From assembly GCA_937871415.1 (NCBI GenBank), contig CALMQD010000281.1, positions 1 to 5,538 of the forward strand: a stretch of 5,538 nucleotides of DNA, given 5' to 3'. Positions 1 to 5,538 of this stretch are shown here, piece by piece. The notes beneath the pieces were generated by a model that was not told the origin of the DNA, searched no databases, and was given only the letters and a program-made list of their open reading frames with translations. The DNA is from an uncultured Phycisphaerales bacterium (GTDB lineage Bacteria > Planctomycetota > Phycisphaerae > Phycisphaerales > UBA1924). Positions within the stretch are counted from its first letter, which is position 1. Each line of letters opens with the position of its first letter. The position numbers and the translations under genes are program-made.

Positions 1-1082
1 TGGGGAGGCCCGTGCCGCGTCCCTCGGTGGTGCTGGGCAAGTACCTCGGGGTCGCGACGGCAATCGCCATCGCGATGGTGACGATCCTGCTGTTTGCGCT
101 CCTGGGCGTGCGGCACGGCGTGCTCATGACCGCCGGCGACACGGTGGACCAGCCGGTGCTCGTCTTCTCGTTCGCCGCCGTCGTCGTCGCGTTCGGTGTG
201 GGCACGTGGGGCAACTACTTCTACGGGTGGGTGTTCTCGCAGACGACGACGCTGCTCCTGTGCCCCCTCATGCTGCTGGCCTACGTGCTGGTGCTGATGG
301 TCAGCAAGAAGTGGCACATCCAGCCGCTGGCGACGGACCTCAAGCCGCAGATCATGATGACCTGCGTGGCGATCCTGCTCTCGCAGCTGGTCATGACGGC
401 GATCGCGACGGCGGCGTCGGCGCGCCTGGGCCAGGTGATGACGATTGTCATCTGCTCGGCGGCGCTCGTGCTGGGGCTCTCGTCCAACCACTTCCTGGGT
501 CGTCGCGCGGTGCAGAACACGCCCATCGCCCGGATCGAGAGCGGTTCGCCGGTGATGCCCAGCCGTCCGGCACTGCAGAACAACTCGGACGAGTACGACG
601 TCGTGCTCGAGCTCGATCCGCGGACCCCGATCCGGGTCGGTTCGCCGTTCTATTACGGCCCCAACCCCAGCGGGCTGTTCCTGGCGACAAGCCCCTACAC
701 GCCCTTCAAGGGCGATCTGAAGGACATGAACCAGGTCGCCGACCGCAAGACGCCCGCGGCCCTGGTCGTCGAGAGCGTCGAGAAGAAGAAGATCCGGCTC
801 ATCCGCGTCGGCGCGGGTGAGGAGGACGGGGTGAAGATCGCCTCGCGCGTGCCCCGCCCGGGCGATTATGTGTTCCTCAAGCCGACACGCGTGAGCAGGC
901 CCTTCCTCGCGGCGTGGGGCGCGGTGCCGAACATGCAGTTCTTCTGGCTCACCGACGCCGTGACCCAGCACCAGGACATCCCGCCGCGGCACCTGGGCCT
1001 GGTCGCGTTGTACGCCCTGCTGATGATCGGCGCCTTCCTCAGCCTGGCCGTGGCGCTGTTCCAGAAGCGCGAAGTCGGCTGA
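1..1082 (+). CDS. ABC-2 type transporter permease, 5' end missing
   Basis: This is the membrane subunit of an ABC transporter, partnered by an ATPase not in the window; the substrate cannot be told. The reading frame (codons from base 3) is open to the left edge. Its first residues, GRPVPRPSVVLGKYLGV, match the internal loop 'RPVxRxxxLGKYLG' typical of ABC-2 permeases, so one or two N-terminal helices lie upstream and the GTG at base 12 is probably an internal Val. Counting from that GTG as residue 1, hydrophobic segments lie at about 12-32, 47-63, 79-97, 113-135, 141-157 and 328-350. A polar, probably beta-rich domain of about 160 residues (165-325) separates the last two. The C-terminus (FFWLTDAV...IPPRHLGLVALYA...ALFQKREVG) has the family pattern of a Trp-Leu-x-Asp-Ala segment, a last helix and a terminal Phe-x-x-Arg-Glu. 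Stop is TGA at 1080-1082. Family is confident; exact subtype is not. Confidence 0.85.
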   Translation, partial: GRPVPRPSVVLGKYLGVATAIAIAMVTILLFALLGVRHGVLMTAGDTVDQPVLVFSFAAVVVAFGVGTWGNYFYGWVFSQTTTLLLCPLMLLAYVLVLMVSKKWHIQPLATDLKPQIMMTCVAILLSQLVMTAIATAASARLGQVMTIVICSAALVLGLSSNHFLGRRAVQNTPIARIESGSPVMPSRPALQNNSDEYDVVLELDPRTPIRVGSPFYYGPNPSGLFLATSPYTPFKGDLKDMNQVADRKTPAALVVESVEKKKIRLIRVGAGEEDGVKIASRVPRPGDYVFLKPTRVSRPFLAAWGAVPNMQFFWLTDAVTQHQDIPPRHLGLVALYALLMIGAFLSLAVALFQKREVG

Positions 1083-1111
1083 GCCGATGGGCCTCCGGGC
1101 GTCGGCGCTTC
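1064..1111. terminator. Possible bidirectional terminator at convergent junction
   Basis: Inverted repeats surround the permease stop codon and lie 17 bases beyond the stop of the opposing zinc-ribbon gene. Fold 1: GAAGCGC (1064-1070) pairs with GCGCTTC (1105-1111), enclosing a 5-bp hairpin TCGGC-TGA-GCCGA (1075-1087) whose loop is the stop codon. Fold 2: GCCGAT (1083-1088) pairs with GTCGGC (1101-1106, one T-G wobble), with an inner GCC/GGC stem (1091-1093 with 1098-1100) and a TCCG loop. The folds exclude each other. No T-run follows on either strand, so this is not a classical intrinsic terminator. High GC makes chance pairing common, so the call rests mostly on position between convergent genes. 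Confidence 0.35.
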
Positions 1112-1127
1112 GAACAACCCGACGCAC

Positions 1128-1718
1128 TCATTCCAGCGAAGTCGGCACCTCGCGCTTGCGGGTCTCTTCGATGAGCGTCCCGAGCGTGTAGTGGTGCCCG
1201 CACTCGGGGCACGAGAGGTTCGTCAGGCCCGACAGGTCGTACTTGCAGTTGGGGCACAGCACGCGGCGCAGGTTCTCGATGCCCAGGCGCTTGGCCCGCT
1301 CGCGCGGCGATTCGGTCCACGCGAACATCCAGAAGATGAGAATCAGCGGCGGCGCGAGTGCGATCAGCACACAACCCACGGGGCCACCGACTTCCGGGAA
1401 CGGCAACACAAGCAGCCCGATCGCGGTGAGCGCCCCCATGATCAGATAGCCGTACACGATGCCGCGCACGGTGCTGTGCTTGCGGGCCGAGTTCCAACAA
1501 ACGACTCCGCGCCAAATGAGCCAGAAGAGGCCGAGCCCTATGAGCCCCCACACCACGAGCACACCCAGAAATCCGCCAACGGAATAGGGGTCGCGCTGCT
1601 GCCAGTTGAATGAGCGTCTCACCAGTTCCTCACTCAGCGCGGCCGAGAATCCAGCGCAGGCGGCGAGAATCGGGAGCATGCATACGGAGATGATCAGTCG
1701 CGCGACGAGTCGGGGCAT
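1128..1718 (-). CDS. Small membrane protein with C-terminal zinc ribbon, function unknown
   Basis: A 196-residue protein not assignable to a named family. Hydrophobic segments lie at about 8-27, 48-69, 86-106 and 112-133, suggesting four membrane helices. After a charged linker (SPRERAKRLG, 137-146) comes a zinc ribbon: Cys155-Pro-Asn-Cys158 and Cys170-Pro-Glu-Cys173, 11 residues apart, with YDLSGL between and GHHY after. This CPxC-YDLxGL-CPEC pattern is, from memory, common in planctomycete membrane proteins of unknown role; it should bind one zinc, probably on the cytoplasmic side. The first hydrophobic stretch contains LAAC (18-21), which fits a lipobox, so the N-terminus could instead be a lipoprotein signal. 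ATG start at 1718-1716; stop TGA at 1130-1128. The start is 11 bases after the mfd stop, with only a weak purine patch (AGAGAA) ahead, so translation may lean on coupling to mfd. GC counted over three rows is about 58-65%, somewhat below mfd. Confidence 0.8.
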   Translation of the reverse strand: MPRLVARLIISVCMLPILAACAGFSAALSEELVRRSFNWQQRDPYSVGGFLGVLVVWGLIGLGLFWLIWRGVVCWNSARKHSTVRGIVYGYLIMGALTAIGLLVLPFPEVGGPVGCVLIALAPPLILIFWMFAWTESPRERAKRLGIENLRRVLCPNCKYDLSGLTNLSCPECGHHYTLGTLIEETRKREVPTSLE

Positions 1719-1729
1719 GGGCGGGTTCT

Positions 1730-4700
1730 CTATCGGGAGGTCGGCGGCCGCGTGATCACCGGAAGGCCGATGGGCGGCTTCGCCGGATTACCTGCCGTCG
1801 CTGGAGCCGGCTGTGAAGGCGGGGAAGTCAACGAGACTCCGCTGGCCGACGCGAGCCGTGCACGAAGCACCGCGAGCAGCGAGAGCGGCTGAGTGAGGTA
1901 GTTGGGGGGCGGGCGGTAGTAGATTTCAAAGTGGGCCTTGTCGGTGTCCGTGGCGGCTGGCGGCAGGAGCGTCACCTGCGCCCCCCCGCCTCCTCCGCCT
2001 CCCGCATCGCTCGACCCGCCCACACCAACGCTCCTGCCGCGGTCTTTGTTCGTGCCGGAACTCGAAGTACCCGTCCCGGCGGGCGTCGCGAGCATCGAGG
2101 CGACCTCCTGAGCGTTCTCGCTCCGCACCCGCAGCAGCACGTCCTTTTCGCGCAGGCCCACCGAGCGCACCCCCAACGCCGAGCACCCGGCGCGGAGCGT
2201 CGCGAGTTGCAGCAGGCGGTCGACCCCGCCGCCGGGGGGGAACGGGCCGTAGGCCTGCCGCAGTTCGGTCTCGACGCGCTGCACCTCGGCGACGCTCTGC
2301 GCCAGCGCGATGCGTCGGTACGCCTCCATGCGGCGCTGGTCCGAGGGGATGTAGGTCTTGGGGATGAGCCCCGTGACGCCGATCTCGATGGTCGTCTCGC
2401 TGGCGGTCTCGGTGCGCTCGTGCTTGAGTTCCTTGACCGCGCGGTCCAGGAGTTGGCAGTACATCTCGTAGCCGACGGCGGCGATGTGCCCGCTCTGCTC
2501 GGGGCCCAGGATGTTGCCCGCGCCGCGGATCTCCAGGTCGCGCATCGCGATCTTGAACCCCGCCCCGAGCATCGAGAACTCCTCGATGGCCTTGAGCCTC
2601 TTGACGCTCTTCTCGGGGATGTGGCGCTCGGGGTCGAGCAGCATGTAGCAGTACGCGCGGTGCTTGCTGCGCCCGACGCGTCCGCGCAGCTGGTGCAGGT
2701 CGGCCAGGCCGAACTTGTCGGCGTGGTTGATGAACATCGTGTTCGCCGTGGGGATGTCGATGCCCGACTCGATGATCGTGGTCGAGACGAGGATGTCGGC
2801 GCCGTCCTTGCCCGGCCCGCGCATGAACCGGAGCATGACCTCCTCGAGCTCGTGGTCGGGCATCTGGCCGTGGCCGACGACGATCCGCGCGTCGGGCGCG
2901 AGTTTCTGGATCTCGTCGGCCACGGAGACGATGTCGTAGACGCGGTTGTGGACGAAGTAGCACTGCCCGCCGCGCGAGAGTTCGCGCGCGATCGCCTGCT
3001 GCACGCGCCGGGCGTTGTAGGGGATGACCTCGGTGACGACGGCGCGCCGGTCGACCGGCGCCGTGGTGAGGCTCGAGATGTCGCGCAGGCCCAGCATCGA
3101 CAGGTGGAGCGTGCGCGGGATCGGCGTGGCGCTGAGCGTGAGCACGTCGACCGTCATGCGCAGCGACAGCAGCCGTTCCTTGTGCTCGACGCCGAAGCGC
3201 TGCTCTTCGTCGATCACCACCAGGCCCAGGTCGGCGAACTTCACGTCCTTGCTCAGCAGGCGGTGCGTGCCGATGATCACGTCGACCGAGCCCTTGCGCA
3301 GGTCGGCCAGGATCCGGTTGATCTCCTGGGTCGTCTTGAACCGGGAGATCGACTCGACGCGGAACGGGTAGTCCGCGAAGCGGGCCTTGAACGTGCGTTC
3401 GTGCTGCTCGGCGAGCACGGTCGTCGGCACGAGCACCGCCGTCTGCTTCCCGAACTCGCACGCCTTGAACGCCGCGCGGATCGCCAGCTCGGTCTTGCCG
3501 AAGCCCACGTCGCCGCAGAGCAGGCGGTCCATCGGCCGCTGCGTCTGCATGTCGCGCTTGATCTCGCTCAGCGCCGCGAGCTGGTCCGGCGTCTCCTCGA
3601 ACGGGAACTCGCCCTCGAACTCCTGCTGCCAGCGCGTGTCGTCGGGGAAGCGCGTGCCCGGCAGGTGCTCGCGCGCGGCCCGGATGCGCAGCAGCTCGCC
3701 CGCGAGGTCCTTGACGCTCTCGGCGACCTGCTCCTTCTGGCGCTTCCAGCGCGTGCCGCCGAGCGTCGAGAGCGTCGGGGCGCTCCTGGCCCCCAGCCCG
3801 CCCACGTACTTCTGCACGTGGTCGATCTTGCCCGCGGGGACGTGGATCTGCGATCGCCCCGCGAACTCGATCGTCAGGAACTCTTCCTCGCCCATCTGCG
3901 TGCCGTCGCCGGCGTCCGGGCCGCCCCCGCCGCGGGCGTCGCGCTTCTTGCGCGGGCGCTCGGAGGGGAGCGTCACCGGGCCCGCGGCCTTGACGCGCCG
4001 GGCCTGCATGACCCTCAGGCCCCTGAAGACGCCGATGCCGTGGTCCCGGTGCACGACGTAGTCGCCCGGCGCGAAGTCGAGGAACGTGTCGATCGCTCGG
4101 GCCGCGCGCAGGCGATCGCCGGTGCCCGCGGTTGAGCCCGCCCCTCCGCGCCGGGCCCGGAGCGCGGAGCGCCGCGCCTCGAATCGGTGCAGCAGTTCGT
4201 GGTACGGCAGGACGATGAGCCCGTCCCACTCAAAGCCGCGGTGCAGGTAGGCCGCGAGGGGCACGATGCGCCCGGAGGATCCCGGCGCGTGTTCGTCGAG
4301 CAGCTCGCGCAGGCGCGAGAACTCTCCGCCATTGGCGGCGCAGATCACGGCCCTCGCGCCCGACGCGCCGTCGCCGCGGCCTTCCCCCCCGGTGCGCCGG
4401 GCCAGGTCGCGCAGCGCCTCGCCCGTATCGTCCGGCAGCGCGCCCAGCGAGCGGACCGGCAGCTCGACGCGACGATCGGTGCTCGCGGCGGTGCCCGGCG
4501 AGAACTGGTTGAGCTCGATGAAGCACGCGAAGCGCTCCTGCAGCGTCTTGAGCACGCTCGGCGGACCGAAGACGCCCTGCGACCCGTCCGTCAGGCGCTC
4601 GAAGTAGCCGCGAGCCTGTTCGAGCACCTCGAACGTCTCGTGCAGCACCACGGCGCAGCGTGCGGGGAGGAGCTGCAGGAGCGACACCCCGCCGGCCCCC

Positions 4701-5533
4701 AGGCCCGAGAGTCCCGGCGTTCCGGACGGCTGGCCGCCCGTCCCCGGCGTCGCGTCCGAAGCCATCGCGTGCTCGAGCGAGGCGCAGACGAGCTCGACGG
4801 ATTCGACCGCGCGGTCGGAGGCCATCGAGTCGATGTCGATCTCGTTGATCTTCTCGATCTCGTCGCCGAAGAAATCAAGACGCACCGGCGGGGCGGGGCC
4901 CGCAGCGCCGGCGGGCGGGAAAATGTCGAGGATCCCGCCGCGCAGGGCGTAGTCCCCCGCCTCCTCGATCGAGTCGACGCGCTGGTAGCCGGCGCTCTCC
5001 AGCCATCGGCAGAGTTCGGCGGGGTCGGCCCGCTGGGCCCGCCGGACGACGCGGACGAGGCCCTCGAGGCGCTGCGCGGGTGGCACGGGCTGCATCAGCG
5101 CCTGCACGGGGCAGACGAGCACGTCGGGGAGGCCGCCGGCGCCGGCGTGGTCGTCGGGCTTGTCGGTCGCCGCCAGCGCCAGCCGGACGATCGCCAGCCG
5201 CGCCGCGAGCAGGTCCATCGAGACGCTCGTCTCGCCGGGGAGGGTTTCGAGCGCGGGGAAGAGCTCGCAACGAACACCGTGCGCGCCGAGCTCGGCGACG
5301 CACTCGTCGGCTTCGTCGAGGTGCGCGACGACGAACAGGACGGGGCGCTGCGCGATGCGCGCGATCGCCGCGGCGGTCAGCGACGCCGAAGAGCCCTGCG
5401 ACCCGCGCGCTGCGATGAAGCGCCCGGTCTTCCCGGCGCCGCGGACCATTCCCGCGAGCTCCTGCAAGGGCGCGGAACCAGCCAGGGTCCCGACGAGATC
5501 GAGGTCCGGAGTTGTGGGGGCGCTCTCGGTCAA
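1730..5533 (-). CDS. mfd: Transcription-repair coupling factor Mfd
   Basis: Mfd is a cytoplasmic DNA translocase that pushes stalled RNA polymerase off damaged DNA and recruits UvrA for nucleotide excision repair. Over 1267 residues the order is: UvrB-like module (about 20-250; LETLPGETSVSMDLLAARL, GYQRVD, ALRGGILDIFP); D3 (about 360-470); CarD-like RNA polymerase-interaction domain (about 484-580; FAPGDYVVHRDHGIGVFRGL to IHVPAGKIDHVQKYVGG); superfamily 2 motor with Walker A GDVGFGKT (674-681), DEEQ (775-778), SATPIPRTL (801-809), STTIIESGIDIPTANT (917-932) and QLRGRVGR (948-955); TRG-like LEIRGAGNILGPEQSG (1000-1015); and D7 (about 1048-1225). All motor motifs are intact. It is about 120 residues longer than E. 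coli Mfd (1148), explained by Gly/Pro-rich insertions near 257-282, 511-549 and 1149-1187 and a Pro-rich tail (1236-1267). The first possible start in the window is TTG (5533-5531), and the frame stays open to base 5538, so the true start may be further right; the next Met is residue 29. Stop TAG at 1732-1730. Confidence 0.97.
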   Translation of the reverse strand: MTESAPTTPDLDLVGTLAGSAPLQELAGMVRGAGKTGRFIAARGSQGSSASLTAAAIARIAQRPVLFVVAHLDEADECVAELGAHGVRCELFPALETLPGETSVSMDLLAARLAIVRLALAATDKPDDHAGAGGLPDVLVCPVQALMQPVPPAQRLEGLVRVVRRAQRADPAELCRWLESAGYQRVDSIEEAGDYALRGGILDIFPPAGAAGPAPPVRLDFFGDEIEKINEIDIDSMASDRAVESVELVCASLEHAMASDATPGTGGQPSGTPGLSGLGAGGVSLLQLLPARCAVVLHETFEVLEQARGYFERLTDGSQGVFGPPSVLKTLQERFACFIELNQFSPGTAASTDRRVELPVRSLGALPDDTGEALRDLARRTGGEGRGDGASGARAVICAANGGEFSRLRELLDEHAPGSSGRIVPLAAYLHRGFEWDGLIVLPYHELLHRFEARRSALRARRGGAGSTAGTGDRLRAARAIDTFLDFAPGDYVVHRDHGIGVFRGLRVMQARRVKAAGPVTLPSERPRKKRDARGGGGPDAGDGTQMGEEEFLTIEFAGRSQIHVPAGKIDHVQKYVGGLGARSAPTLSTLGGTRWKRQKEQVAESVKDLAGELLRIRAAREHLPGTRFPDDTRWQQEFEGEFPFEETPDQLAALSEIKRDMQTQRPMDRLLCGDVGFGKTELAIRAAFKACEFGKQTAVLVPTTVLAEQHERTFKARFADYPFRVESISRFKTTQEINRILADLRKGSVDVIIGTHRLLSKDVKFADLGLVVIDEEQRFGVEHKERLLSLRMTVDVLTLSATPIPRTLHLSMLGLRDISSLTTAPVDRRAVVTEVIPYNARRVQQAIARELSRGGQCYFVHNRVYDIVSVADEIQKLAPDARIVVGHGQMPDHELEEVMLRFMRGPGKDGADILVSTTIIESGIDIPTANTMFINHADKFGLADLHQLRGRVGRSKHRAYCYMLLDPERHIPEKSVKRLKAIEEFSMLGAGFKIAMRDLEIRGAGNILGPEQSGHIAAVGYEMYCQLLDRAVKELKHERTETASETTIEIGVTGLIPKTYIPSDQRRMEAYRRIALAQSVAEVQRVETELRQAYGPFPPGGGVDRLLQLATLRAGCSALGVRSVGLREKDVLLRVRSENAQEVASMLATPAGTGTSSSGTNKDRGRSVGVGGSSDAGGGGGGGAQVTLLPPAATDTDKAHFEIYYRPPPNYLTQPLSLLAVLRARLASASGVSLTSPPSQPAPATAGNPAKPPIGLPVITRPPTSR

Positions 5534-5538
5534 ACCGC

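Noticed and set aside
1069..1146. 11-base direct repeat GCGAAGTCGGC at 1069-1079 and 1136-1146 flanking the convergent junction
   Set aside because: Both copies lie within the ends of coding sequences, and one 11-base match within 100 bases somewhere in a GC-rich window this long is not unlikely. There is no transposase or target-site structure.
1191..1613. Plus-strand open frame opposite the zinc-ribbon gene
   Set aside because: No motif, and it is antisense to a gene with four membrane helices and a well-formed zinc ribbon.
3488..3514. Possible damage to the Mfd motor around Walker A
   Set aside because: GDVGFGKT (674-681) is exactly the Mfd form, and the other motor motifs are intact.
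1931..4135. Long open frame of 734 codons on the plus strand, antisense to mfd
   Set aside because: Its translation is Arg/Ala/Leu/Asp/His-rich without recognisable motifs. It lies opposite clearly coding, conserved mfd sequence, and long antisense frames are expected at this GC content.
1926..4229. Long minus-strand open frame (767 codons) overlapping mfd in another frame
   Set aside because: It is dominated by Arg, Ala, Gly and Pro with no domain, as expected for an out-of-frame reading of GC-rich mfd. All helicase motifs are in the mfd frame.
1981..4390. Runs of seven C or G (1981-1987, 2234-2240, 4384-4390) within mfd as possible phase-variation or slippage sites
   Set aside because: A rough estimate for about 3.8 kb at about 70% GC gives around three such runs by chance, and the mfd frame is intact through all of them.

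Overview
The window is high-GC bacterial DNA (68% GC in the one 60-base mfd row I counted, about 58-65% in three rows of the small gene). It holds three protein genes and no visible RNA gene, mobile element or CRISPR array. The best guess for the source is a planctomycete, probably Phycisphaerae. The guess rests on a membrane protein ending in a CPNC...YDLSGL...CPEC zinc ribbon, a module I associate with that phylum, and on an Mfd carrying several Gly/Pro-rich insertions. It is an inference, not a proven assignment.

Layout, left to right. (1) Bases 1-1082, plus strand: the 3' part of an ABC-2 type transporter permease. The gene starts before the window, and the first in-frame GTG (base 12) falls inside a conserved internal loop. 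(2) Bases 1064-1127: a short convergent junction with overlapping inverted repeats around the permease stop codon, possibly a two-way terminator. (3) Bases 1128-1718, minus strand: a small four-helix membrane protein with a C-terminal zinc ribbon. (4) Bases 1730-5533, minus strand: an almost complete or complete mfd gene (transcription-repair coupling factor). Its frame stays open to the right edge, so the start is not settled.

mfd and the zinc-ribbon gene lie on the same strand 11 bases apart and are probably co-transcribed, with mfd first. The permease converges on them and belongs to a different transcription unit. Mfd removes RNA polymerase stalled at DNA lesions and recruits UvrA. The other two proteins have no visible functional link to it.

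I found no convincing new biological system. The items most worth a second look are the insertions in Mfd (in the RNA polymerase-binding domain, the N-terminal UvrB-like module and the C-terminal D7 domain), the small zinc-ribbon membrane gene behind mfd, and the large soluble domain in the permease.
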